Origin: a virus
Reading direction: 5' to 3' (one strand)
DNA length: 44,857 nt
IMG/VR virus record: IMGVR_UViG_3300037087_000168
Location: 1 to 44,857 of that record
Position 1 is the first letter of the stretch. The number at the start of each line of letters is the position of its first letter. Of the stretch, positions 16,236 through 25,291 are shown piece after piece. The translations under genes and the position numbers were made by a program. The notes beneath the pieces were generated by a model. The model was not told where the DNA came from. It did no database searches and saw only the letters and a program-made list of their open reading frames with translations.

Positions 16236-17344
16236 AGGTAATCCTGTTAGGAGCTGAAGGTGCAGTTGGGACCAGCCTACGTCGCATTCTGCGAGGGTGG
16301 GGTGTGGGGACGGTGTCGGTTGATCTGCCATCCCAATCGGAGGGGCCGAAACGTGACGGGCCTCGTGTAGCCAGGGAGGTGTCTAAGTTCACGATCCCGG
16401 ATGTCATGCGGTTGTCCGACTTCCGCCCTGGCGATATTGTGGTCGATCTGGTACCGACTCTAGATAAGATCGCTGCGGTGAAGGCTCTCTCGAAGTATGG
16501 CGTATCCGTGGTCAACACCACGTGTATCTCCGGTGGTGGGGCGACCTCCGAGTTCGTCGACTGTCTGCAAGACCCATGGCGGAAGAAGATGCAAGAGCTT
16601 CCAATGCCGAGTCTGCTAAACTGTGGTGCCAACCCAGGTAATGTCAACGTCGCCGTGGCGGATATGGCGCCGTCGTCAGAAGCCCAGGTCACGATCTGGG
16701 AGCAGGACGGAACCACTTGCGAGAACAAACCCGTACCTTTCACCACTTGGTCTGGTCGGTGGAAAGAGTTCTGGACCGAGTTCACTGACGAGGCAACCTG
16801 GAAAGCGCAATGGCGTGAGGGGAAGCTCAGCCTGGACTTCCTTGACGGACCGCCGGTCAAGAACATCACGACCATAGAGGTTCCGAACGTGGGAACGATC
16901 CGAGGTGGGATGTGCGAGCATGAGGAACTGATCTCCATCGCGAACCAGTGGCATTGTGGTTGTGACTACGTCTACGGCTGGGAGGATTCGAACTTGGACG
17001 CCATGGTGGCGTTTGCGGAAGAGCAGGCAACTCGACCGGAGGAGCCCACCAAGATCAAGCACGTGCTGAAAGGCCGAGACATTTTGGAAGGGACTGACAT
17101 CGTTGGCGTACGTATCGTCGACGGTGGGGCTACGCGATGGTGGTCACATGCAGTCGCTAATGAGGACCGAAGAGTCCCGGATGACTCCACCGCAACGGCT
17201 TATTTGGTCGCGGCGTCTATCGCCGTCGGGGTCAGCCTGCTACTCGAAGGGCGTGTTCCGAGTGGCGCTTGGTTCCCGGAAGATACCGACACTACCCTCT
17301 GGCTTGAACGCCTGGGGACACTCTGCGAGGTGAAGAATGGCTAA
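16232..17344 (+). CDS. Homospermidine-synthase / saccharopine-dehydrogenase-like enzyme
   Basis: 370 residues. The N-terminus VILLGAEGAVG is a dinucleotide-binding Rossmann turn (G7, G10, G13). NCGANPGNV at 130-138, WEQDG at 156-160, TTW at 171-173, EHEELISIA at 229-237, a YVYG segment and a late FPEDTDT follow in the order I recall for bacterial NAD-dependent homospermidine synthase, which makes homospermidine from putrescine/spermidine. Other saccharopine-dehydrogenase-fold enzymes remain possible, and one acidic residue I expect near 100 (in NTTCISG) is absent. ATGA overlap upstream and 8-bp overlap downstream embed it between two internal virion genes, so it is expressed late. Polyamines neutralise packaged DNA; whether this gene does so is inference. 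Confidence 0.7.
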   Translation: MKVILLGAEGAVGTSLRRILRGWGVGTVSVDLPSQSEGPKRDGPRVAREVSKFTIPDVMRLSDFRPGDIVVDLVPTLDKIAAVKALSKYGVSVVNTTCISGGGATSEFVDCLQDPWRKKMQELPMPSLLNCGANPGNVNVAVADMAPSSEAQVTIWEQDGTTCENKPVPFTTWSGRWKEFWTEFTDEATWKAQWREGKLSLDFLDGPPVKNITTIEVPNVGTIRGGMCEHEELISIANQWHCGCDYVYGWEDSNLDAMVAFAEEQATRPEEPTKIKHVLKGRDILEGTDIVGVRIVDGGATRWWSHAVANEDRRVPDDSTATAYLVAASIAVGVSLLLEGRVPSGAWFPEDTDTTLWLERLGTLCEVKNG

Positions 17345-20300
17345 GAAGGCGACAGGCTTGCCGGATGGGGTGTTCGAGGTCCAACCGAATGGGTTGCCGG
17401 TGGGTGTATATGAGGTCCAGCCGAATGGGCTTCCAGTTGGTGTATATGAGGTCCAACCTGGAGTTATTGGCGGGAAGGATTCTCCATTTAAGGCATGGTT
17501 GCGAAAGTCGTCCCGTCGGACTGCTGCTACTGCTGGGCTCAGCGTGCGTGACATGCCTGCGCCGCCGAAGCTGCAGTTAACAGTCCCTCTGGTGCGACCC
17601 TCTGAAGGGCCGCAGCCTGTCGTGCCTGGGAATATCAACCTGCTAACCCGTCCGAAGGTGGCAATGCCTGACGGTGGATATGCGACGGTCCGCTCTATCA
17701 ACCTCTCCGAAGACGGCAAGCATATCCTAATCCCCACCGTCGTCAACGGCAAGATGGTATCTAACGACGAGGCGATAGTTCACTACCATAAGACCGGTGA
17801 GCATATGGGCATCTATGGCAGCGACAACGAAGCAGTTCTCGCAGGGCAGTTGATAGATGCATCCGAGGCGCAGAGGTTAGTGCTGAAGGACGCGGTTGAG
17901 AGGTCGCCCCTACTGAAGAGCCTCTACACAAACATCCTTTCAACCTTTGCCTCACTTGATGCTGAGCTAAAGAGTTACGAGGCTAAGGGCGAGGTGGGAA
18001 AGTTTGTTCAACGGCTGGTCAAGCTGCCGGAGCAGATCGCGCAGTTTGGTATTGGTAAGGCCGGAGCGGCGTACCCTTGTGTGCTCACTAATGTTCTTAC
18101 ATCCCATGTGATGGGTGGTTTCTTTAATGATCCCCACCCTGAAGATGCTGACGCGGCCAAGCTTCTCTTGCAAATGCAGAGTATGCTGGATCAGTCAACG
18201 AAGCGTTCGGACTTGGTAGCCTTTGAGCAGTTCTTCAAAACTTTTACATTTGGCATTGTTAATCCTGCCGAGCCAGTTCTCCCTGGACAAAAGGGTGTTG
18301 GTGAATTATTCAACCTAGCAGCGATGATGGTACCAGGAGGCCAGTCTGCGATCTTCGGTAAGATTGCGAAGTACGTCGGAAAAGGCGGGTCGCTCGTACT
18401 CAAGTCGATGCCCTGGGCGGAGAAGTTGGTTGTGAAGGTCGCGGCTACGCCTATGATTGGTAAGTTGGTAGTGGGGTCTACAAAGGAGATCGCCAAGCTC
18501 CATATCTCCAATGCAATCATGGGCGTGCTGACACCGGAGAACATTCTGGAACTCGCCAGGGGAGCAGATCCTGCAACGCTCATCTCACAACGTCTCGCAA
18601 CCATTGCACATCCTGATGTGGGTGTCATCGTGTTCGGCACGGTCATGGGGATGCTCCACGAATCACTCCCACGCCTGCGAGAGAAGCTGCAGGAGAATCT
18701 TAAGAGCGCCGGTGTCGATAGGGTGGTCACTCTGGAAGAGGCCGCTGATGCGAAAGAAGCTGGAGCGAAGGCCATCGACGACTTCAACAAAACGCTGCTA
18801 GCTGGTCTGGCAAAACAGGCAGATGAAGCGGCTCAGGCGGAGAAGCCTTCGACGGCAGAGGTCGACAAGAAGACCGCCGAAACAGGGTTCGAGGTGGGGC
18901 AGACCCCGGTCCAGCCCCAAGTTGGCGCGGCAGCGCCCGCCCCGGTGGAGAAGCCAAAGTCCGGCCTTGGTTTCACGAAGCGTACCTTTGGGGCCAGTGG
19001 AGGTTGGCTGACTGCTGAAGAGAAGCCCGCGTCGAAGATCCTCCCCAAGAAGGCCACCCCGAAAGCAGCTCAGCCTGCTCTCCGCCCTGACGCCCTCGAC
19101 GCGTCAAAGATCCCGTGGAAGTCGACGAAGACTGCGAAAGCTAAACAGGCTGTCGCTCAGCTTCCGAAGCCCACCCTCACCACCTACCGTGTTGGGCAAG
19201 AGAAGGGCATGGCTGGAACCTATCATGGCACCAACCTTGCAGACTCCTCTCGCGGAAGCAAAGAAGTACAACTACCACGTGAGGGCGAGGGAGTGGTGTC
19301 AGTCAGCGCGCCAGAGCTGAAGGGCGACTTTGCCGGTTATCCAATGGTGGATTACTTTGAAAAGCACGCCACTCCAACAGATAGAAAGTTGCTGAAGGAG
19401 CTACTGAAAGGACGCGAAAACTCACCTTACTTATTCCGAGAGCTTCTCGGTGCGCTTATCGCAAAAAGGAATGGCGTGAAGGTGATTCACTTCACTAGCG
19501 ACAAGGGTGTTGTCTCTGTTGATCTGCGCCAGCATACGGAGACCGAGCTGCTGGCTTCAGCACACAAGGTAGCCCACGAGTACGGAAGGCCCCAGGAAGG
19601 CAAAGCGCCGGAGAAGGCTCCCGCCGCCCCGGCTCCGGCGAAAAAGGCCCCTAAAGGCCCCGTTGCCCCGGCTAGCCCCCCTGTGGAAGCTCCCTCGGCG
19701 GAGACCTCTCCCAGAGCTGCTGCCCGCACGGCGGTTATCGACACGGGTGATACTCACCAAGAGTCCCTCAAAGCACTACGACTACTGCAAGCTCACGAGG
19801 ACGAGTTAGACATGGCAGGACTCGACCAGTTACACGCTGCCGAAGCGGAGGCGGCTCGGACAGGGAAGGCGCTAGCGGAGGCAAAGGCTGCGTGGAAGAA
19901 GTACACTGGCAATAAGGGAAGGCCGGTGGGAACTGGTGGTACCACACCTGCTGCAGCCGGGACGGAGGCCGAGATCAGAAAGGCCAATCCCTATCGCACC
20001 ACTGCTTGGGTACGGGCAGAGGTAGCAAAGGTACGGGAGGCACAGCTTGATGCGAAGGCGGACGCCGTGGCAGGAATGGAAGTCACGAAAGCTGCGCCTG
20101 GAGAGCCAGTAGAGTCTATGGCAAGGTCGAAGGAGCCGTCGCCAGAGGACGTAGCTCAGGCGAACGCCGACCGGGAGCATGTCTATATACTCCATGCCGC
20201 TGGAGACTACGACGGCATTCGGAAGCTGGTTCAGGATCGAGCCGGAGAGGACCCCGCCGCTCAGCAAAAGTGGTTGGAGGGGATGCTCGGGATGACTGAA

Positions 20301-23300
20301 GCTCCGGCGATGAGTCGAGACGGGAGGCCAGTCAAAAAGACCCTCGCTCAGATTCTGGCCACCACTACGTTCGTCCCTGAGAAGGACCTCTCTCGTGCAG
20401 CGAAGGCCATTCGGGTCATGGCCCGCCGGTTCGGGGTTGGTGTACGCTTCATCGAGAACGACCCCGACGCATGGGGTTATCACGTGGCTGCCGGCCATGT
20501 GCTGATGTCCCATGACGCACCAGCTGAAGGCATGGCGCACACGCTGCTCCACGAGGTGTTCGGTCATGAGTGGCAAGCTCGCGATCCGGAGGGTTACAAG
20601 GAGTTCATGGACGAGGTCCGGCGGCAGGCTCCGCAAATCGTGGATGCTGCATCTCGGAACTACGGCGATCCGTTGCGACTTGTGACGTCGATCCTTGACG
20701 AGGCCGGTGCCGAGACGATGCCAATGATACTGACTAATGGAAGTTTTCTCCGAGGGCTTGCCAGGACAGCTCCACAGATCTGGAGGCGGCTACACCTTGC
20801 GTTCCACGACTTCATCCGCTCTACCATGCGCCGCCTTGGGCTAATGACCGATGTGGGTCTCGGCACGAAGGCGGAAGTGCTGGAGCACCTAGGCGAGATC
20901 GCCGGGCCTCTGATGGACCGCTGGCAGAGGCGGGCACTCGAGCAGACGCCCCTCGCATGGGAGGCCATCGAGAATGCCGAGCTTGCCGCGATGCCTCGCC
21001 CGCTTCCGCCTGGAGTCGACGACGAGCTTAATCGTCGGAACCGGCTACGCGAACAACGTGGCGAACGTTGGGCAGCAGTTGGGGCTGCACGTGCCTCAAA
21101 GGACCCTGCTCGCATCGAAGCCGCGTTGACCTCCTATGGGGAGCTGCGTGCGAAGCAGGCTGCGTCTGATGCTCGCCTTGACGAGCTTGGCTTTGGCACG
21201 ACTGCCCGTAGTGAGTACTACGCAGCACAGCGGGCAGAAGCTTTCAGAGGTCGTGGACGTGGAACTTCCAAGGCCACGACTCCTTCAACGTACCAACGTG
21301 AAGAAGCTCCTGGCCTGTCGAAGGCCGAGCTGCTCGCACTCGCGATGAAGTCAGCAACGAAGCTGTCGCTCACTAACCCGGAAGCGGTCAATACAATCCT
21401 TGCCACAAGAGGCCATGAGGTGGAGGGAGGCCGTGCGTATCCAAATCCAGAACAGCTCCTGTCAGATTTCCGCTCCTTCGAGATGGCCGCCGAACGTGAC
21501 AACCAAATGTTGAAGGCACCAGCTGACGTGCGCGAAGCTCTGGCCGAGGCGAAATCGAAGTCCGACCACCGCCGAACTGCCCTGCCGTCGAAGGTGGGGC
21601 AGTTCCTGTCAAAGTCCGAGAACTACCTGGCAGATGTAGGGGACCAGGGTGGAGTCAACTTCCATCGGGCGTTTGTCGAAATGGCCCTCGGCGTGTTAGG
21701 GGCTCGAAGCGCGGGCCGTTCTGCGAAGGTTGGCCTGAAAACGATCCTCCGGTCGCATGGGTCGTCGTATCGAAAGTTCTACAACAGCCGCGCGATGAGC
21801 GACCAAGTCACCGCGTTCATGGAGGGGAAGCTCCCTAATGCCTCTCCGCTGATCAAGGACCTCGGCACGTACGTCAAAGACTTCGCAAAGTTGAAAGAGA
21901 ACGACGTGTCGATAGCTCGTATCCGCACAGCGGTGGATGGCGTGCAGGACAAGGGCGTGAAGCCTGCTAACATGCCAGACGACGCTTACAGGCGTGCGCA
22001 AGAGATCGCGGCTAGTGGTGGTGATATCGACGCGAAGCTCCATGCCGAGTTTGACGGGAAGGGATATGGGATCATCGCCAAGAACTGGGCGCCTCGTACG
22101 TTGTGGGGCCAGGGTGGGAATAGCATCATCACACACGACCTGTCGTTCGCGTCGGTCAAACCGGGTGAGGGGATGCACTCTCGGATCGCCGACGGGGTAA
22201 CCGAAACGACGGGATGGCAGCGTGGAACAATCCCACGTCGAATGGAAGTTATGGAGCGGGACATCGTCAACGCCAAGGTCATCCGGCCGTGGCTGACGTA
22301 CATGGACAATGCGCTCGACATGATGCGCGAGCGGGTGAAGGTCGCGATCAAAGATATGCCGACGGAGAAGGCTAACGTTGCGATGAAGCGCTTCAATGAT
22401 ATCGTAAGTAACGTCCGCCAGTGGGCAGATGAGATTCGTGGGAGGCACGCGCCGTCCACGGGGTGGGGCAGGTTGAATGCCCAAATCCATGGGATGTTCT
22501 TCACGACTCGATTCGCGACGGGGGTGGCTGGCATTCGGAACTTCGTCGAAGTCCTCCGCAACGCGGATACCTTCACCGGCAGTCTAGTCAATCCACTCAA
22601 TTATCGTGGATGGGCTGGTGGGAAGACCTACTTCGAGCGGTACGTCGACCAGCTGCCGGGCCTTGGAGATGACATCTCTCAACTCGGCCAGCCACTGACC
22701 AACCCGTTCTGGCGACCGCTTCAACTCCTGGCGCACAGCTTTGGCCTCGGTGATTGGGCCGCCCGCAAGATTGCGTTCACGGTCAGAGGGAATCGAGTCC
22801 TGCAGGCGTTCGACGGGTGGAAGCCCGGCTCGACCAAAGGCCCTTCCATTCAGGATCGTATGCGGTCGGCTGGCCTCGACGAGTGCATCCCCGCACAGCG
22901 GGCTCGGTTCATTGAGGAACTACATCTGCACGGTGTGGAAGCCGCAGCCTCCTATGCCGGTGACAACCACACCGCCGTCGTCCATGGTCGCTACGAGAGA
23001 TGGGCTCGCTCGCCGGGCGAGCAAGGGCAGCTCGGCCGAGTGTTCGGCTCCGTGCTAGAGTACCCTAGAGGGAAGGTTCAGCAGCTGGCAACCGACGTAG
23101 GCAAGATCGCGAGGGGCACGTGGCCAGAGAAGGTCACAGCTAGCGGTCGAATTATCGGCGCCTACCTGACCATCGGCATGACCCAGATGCTGGTCGACCG
23201 AATCAGGGGCCAGAATGAGCAGCAGAAAGAGGATGATAAGGGGTGGTGGAGTCTGGCTAACCCTGCGAAGGTGCTAGGTGAGTTGGTCTGGAAGCCGGGT

Positions 23301-23927
23301 GGTGTGGCAACGGAGCTCTGGTCACAGATTGGGAATTGGATGGATGCCCTGGTCAGAGTCGCCGAAGACGGCTCTGACACCCCGGCGTGGGATAAGCTGA
23401 CCAAGTCGTCGACCACACTCGCCCGTGACTTCGCCCCATACTACCAGCAACTCGTCACCTCGATCAACGCCCTGACCGACCGATCGAACTACGAAGGGAT
23501 TGACGTCGAGTTGATCCGCAAGATGCGGGCTGCGGTTGATAAGAGTTACACTCCCAGGCCATCACCTAAGCTGCAACGTGACATAGTCCAGACCGGCCAG
23601 GCGCTGATTATCGGAACGAACCCGGGTGAGCAGAAGTGGTCCGTGACTGAAATGGGCTCGAAGGCGCAGCAACTCATACGACTCGCCGAAAAGACCGCCT
23701 TTGAGGATGGCTACTCCGATCCGGCCGCTCGTGAACGGGACCTCCTCCAGATGGAACGCCTGGCTGGGGCCTTCAAACGGAGGGGCCTCTCACTCGAAGG
23801 CGACTCTTTGCAATACTACCTAGCAGCCGCTGCAGAGGAGAACGCTCTCAAACCGGCGGCTCCCCCGAACCCTTATGGCGGTCATGGGCCAGAGCTTCTA
23901 CAGGAGTGGCTGCAGCACAAGAAGTAG
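17337..23927 (+). CDS. Giant internal virion protein (DNA ejection / large polyvalent protein)
   Basis: 2196 residues, typical of the largest ejection protein of podoviruses. Order: three 12-residue repeats (7-42), a domain with LIPTVVNGKMVSNDEAI (about 100-175) that recurs near the N-terminus of giant phage virion proteins, a helical region, an Ala/Pro/Lys-rich linker (about 480-600 and 740-830), HEVFGH at 1072-1077 as in large polyvalent proteins, and a long helical C-terminal part with hydrophobic stretches (about 1720-1740, 1935-1955). HEVFGH is spaced HExxxH and is not a standard HExxH protease. It probably enters the host with DNA. It is the last gene of the late unit. Confidence 0.8.
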   Translation: MAKKATGLPDGVFEVQPNGLPVGVYEVQPNGLPVGVYEVQPGVIGGKDSPFKAWLRKSSRRTAATAGLSVRDMPAPPKLQLTVPLVRPSEGPQPVVPGNINLLTRPKVAMPDGGYATVRSINLSEDGKHILIPTVVNGKMVSNDEAIVHYHKTGEHMGIYGSDNEAVLAGQLIDASEAQRLVLKDAVERSPLLKSLYTNILSTFASLDAELKSYEAKGEVGKFVQRLVKLPEQIAQFGIGKAGAAYPCVLTNVLTSHVMGGFFNDPHPEDADAAKLLLQMQSMLDQSTKRSDLVAFEQFFKTFTFGIVNPAEPVLPGQKGVGELFNLAAMMVPGGQSAIFGKIAKYVGKGGSLVLKSMPWAEKLVVKVAATPMIGKLVVGSTKEIAKLHISNAIMGVLTPENILELARGADPATLISQRLATIAHPDVGVIVFGTVMGMLHESLPRLREKLQENLKSAGVDRVVTLEEAADAKEAGAKAIDDFNKTLLAGLAKQADEAAQAEKPSTAEVDKKTAETGFEVGQTPVQPQVGAAAPAPVEKPKSGLGFTKRTFGASGGWLTAEEKPASKILPKKATPKAAQPALRPDALDASKIPWKSTKTAKAKQAVAQLPKPTLTTYRVGQEKGMAGTYHGTNLADSSRGSKEVQLPREGEGVVSVSAPELKGDFAGYPMVDYFEKHATPTDRKLLKELLKGRENSPYLFRELLGALIAKRNGVKVIHFTSDKGVVSVDLRQHTETELLASAHKVAHEYGRPQEGKAPEKAPAAPAPAKKAPKGPVAPASPPVEAPSAETSPRAAARTAVIDTGDTHQESLKALRLLQAHEDELDMAGLDQLHAAEAEAARTGKALAEAKAAWKKYTGNKGRPVGTGGTTPAAAGTEAEIRKANPYRTTAWVRAEVAKVREAQLDAKADAVAGMEVTKAAPGEPVESMARSKEPSPEDVAQANADREHVYILHAAGDYDGIRKLVQDRAGEDPAAQQKWLEGMLGMTEAPAMSRDGRPVKKTLAQILATTTFVPEKDLSRAAKAIRVMARRFGVGVRFIENDPDAWGYHVAAGHVLMSHDAPAEGMAHTLLHEVFGHEWQARDPEGYKEFMDEVRRQAPQIVDAASRNYGDPLRLVTSILDEAGAETMPMILTNGSFLRGLARTAPQIWRRLHLAFHDFIRSTMRRLGLMTDVGLGTKAEVLEHLGEIAGPLMDRWQRRALEQTPLAWEAIENAELAAMPRPLPPGVDDELNRRNRLREQRGERWAAVGAARASKDPARIEAALTSYGELRAKQAASDARLDELGFGTTARSEYYAAQRAEAFRGRGRGTSKATTPSTYQREEAPGLSKAELLALAMKSATKLSLTNPEAVNTILATRGHEVEGGRAYPNPEQLLSDFRSFEMAAERDNQMLKAPADVREALAEAKSKSDHRRTALPSKVGQFLSKSENYLADVGDQGGVNFHRAFVEMALGVLGARSAGRSAKVGLKTILRSHGSSYRKFYNSRAMSDQVTAFMEGKLPNASPLIKDLGTYVKDFAKLKENDVSIARIRTAVDGVQDKGVKPANMPDDAYRRAQEIAASGGDIDAKLHAEFDGKGYGIIAKNWAPRTLWGQGGNSIITHDLSFASVKPGEGMHSRIADGVTETTGWQRGTIPRRMEVMERDIVNAKVIRPWLTYMDNALDMMRERVKVAIKDMPTEKANVAMKRFNDIVSNVRQWADEIRGRHAPSTGWGRLNAQIHGMFFTTRFATGVAGIRNFVEVLRNADTFTGSLVNPLNYRGWAGGKTYFERYVDQLPGLGDDISQLGQPLTNPFWRPLQLLAHSFGLGDWAARKIAFTVRGNRVLQAFDGWKPGSTKGPSIQDRMRSAGLDECIPAQRARFIEELHLHGVEAAASYAGDNHTAVVHGRYERWARSPGEQGQLGRVFGSVLEYPRGKVQQLATDVGKIARGTWPEKVTASGRIIGAYLTIGMTQMLVDRIRGQNEQQKEDDKGWWSLANPAKVLGELVWKPGGVATELWSQIGNWMDALVRVAEDGSDTPAWDKLTKSSTTLARDFAPYYQQLVTSINALTDRSNYEGIDVELIRKMRAAVDKSYTPRPSPKLQRDIVQTGQALIIGTNPGEQKWSVTEMGSKAQQLIRLAEKTAFEDGYSDPAARERDLLQMERLAGAFKRRGLSLEGDSLQYYLAAAAEENALKPAAPPNPYGGHGPELLQEWLQHKK
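17355..17462 (+). repeat. Three tandem 36-bp units in the virion gene
   Basis: Three in-frame 36-bp copies (17355-17390, 17391-17426, 17427-17462) encode GLP.GV.EVQP-type units. The second and third are closest to each other, suggesting recent expansion. Confidence 0.85.
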
Positions 23928-24091
23928 CCACACACTCACTACTCTGTACCCACTCATGTGTCTGGTTCTGGAAGTTAAGTCTACATACTGTTTCACACTA
24001 CCACCTCCAGCCAATCCCATAACGGACCGACATACGCTCAGGTGCGCGGCAAAAAGGACAAGGCTGTGCATCACAGGAGTGTTTCTCTTTG
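23928..24091. other. Convergent junction of late and early units
   Basis: 164 bp between the stop of the giant virion gene and the stop of the leftward DUF3987-like gene. I see no convincing bidirectional terminator, only AC-rich sequence with no long inverted repeat. Confidence 0.6.
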
Positions 24092-25291
24092 CTATCTCCT
24101 TACTCGATAAGCGACTCCGTCCGGGGAGTCCATCCGTTCAATCCGCTTGGACGCAACTAAGGTCGAGATTCCCTCGTTAAAATCCCTCATAGACATTCGA
24201 TGGGACACGCCACGCAAGAGGGTGTGTCCCACCACGCCTCGCTCCCCGGCCATTCCAATATAGAGTGCCAGCATTTCAACGAACGCTCCCTTCTCGGTTG
24301 ACGTGATTAGGGTCATCACTCGTGGCATGTACGCTTCGGAACGGGCCAGAAGTACCTTGGCCCAGTTGAGATGCTTCTCCTCCACGATCACCTGCCTTTG
24401 GACAGGATGCTCTGACGCAGACATGATCATGCTGATCGCCAGCAGGTGGTAGTGCCATCGAGACGCATACCCGGAGAGGATCGGCGAGGATACAAACGGG
24501 TGTGACCGATGCTCGATATACATCTTGTCGTACAACTCCCACGCGGCGGGACTGAGATCGACCGGCCCTTCCAGACGACGGATCTGCTGGAGACTTCGGG
24601 TGATGGTGGACTTTCTCTCGTGGTCTTCCGATGTCAGTCGGGGCCTCGGAACAGGTGGCGGAAGCTCGTCCGTAAAAATGAAAAGCATACGACTGGTAAG
24701 GCCAGAGCCGACAGCGTCAAGAGGTACAGCGGCTCGAAGAAGGTCAGCGGTGGAACCGGCAAGTATCGAGAGACAGACATTGGTGAGTTTCTCTCGGCCA
24801 TCTTTAATCGTCTCCTTGGTCATTTCACTTTTGCAATCAAACATGCGGATCAGCACAGGCGCAATGCCACGCTCGTAGCTTTTCTTGTTCAGGAATATCG
24901 CCAGCTCGTCGGCAATCACCACACCTTCTGCCCTCACCACACGACCCTCCGGGAGCTCTACCATCCTCTCCCCCCGCTTCATCGACTTGAATAGCGCCTC
25001 TGGTGTGAGATCGGTCGAGATGAAGTTGACCGGAGGCTCAACCACGATTAGGGACTCTGCCAGGTTGATCACGGTCGATTTCCGATGTGCGCCAGAGCCC
25101 GCGACGAGGACCACGTACAGGTTCGGAAAGACTGTGAACACCCCCATGTCAAGCCAGATGGCCCTGCCAAGGGTGGCGGAGACCATAGAAAGCCCGCCCC
25201 ACACGGCGAACAACTCGGAGATCTCCGTATTTTTGCAAAGGCGACAGAAGTCCATCACCGGGTTGGACGGCTTGGTTTCGGACTCAGTCAC
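24092..25291 (-). CDS. DUF3987-like P-loop ATPase (helicase/primase-associated type)
   Basis: 399 residues, GTG start overlapping the polymerase stop (GTGA). Hydrophobic N-terminal segment, then VVLVAGSGAHRKST (about 59-72), a Walker A variant in which Arg precedes Lys-Ser-Thr, as in DUF3987 proteins; VVIADELAIF (about 123-132) is the Walker B with Asp-Glu. The C-terminal part has a winged-helix-like region. These ATPases often stand where a replicative helicase would be. It is the last gene of the early unit and no other helicase is evident, so it may load or drive the replisome. Confidence 0.7.
   Translation of the reverse strand: MTESETKPSNPVMDFCRLCKNTEISELFAVWGGLSMVSATLGRAIWLDMGVFTVFPNLYVVLVAGSGAHRKSTVINLAESLIVVEPPVNFISTDLTPEALFKSMKRGERMVELPEGRVVRAEGVVIADELAIFLNKKSYERGIAPVLIRMFDCKSEMTKETIKDGREKLTNVCLSILAGSTADLLRAAVPLDAVGSGLTSRMLFIFTDELPPPVPRPRLTSEDHERKSTITRSLQQIRRLEGPVDLSPAAWELYDKMYIEHRSHPFVSSPILSGYASRWHYHLLAISMIMSASEHPVQRQVIVEEKHLNWAKVLLARSEAYMPRVMTLITSTEKGAFVEMLALYIGMAGERGVVGHTLLRGVSHRMSMRDFNEGISTLVASKRIERMDSPDGVAYRVRR

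Noticed and set aside
20550-20567. HEVFGH as an HExxH metalloprotease site
   Set aside because: The spacing is HExxxH, and the context resembles large polyvalent virion proteins, so a protease is not claimed.
24201-24231. Inverted repeat TGGGACAC/GTGTCCCA as late terminator
   Set aside because: It is well inside the leftward DUF3987-like coding sequence, about 270 bp beyond the late stop, with a 15-base loop and no T-run, so a role is doubtful.
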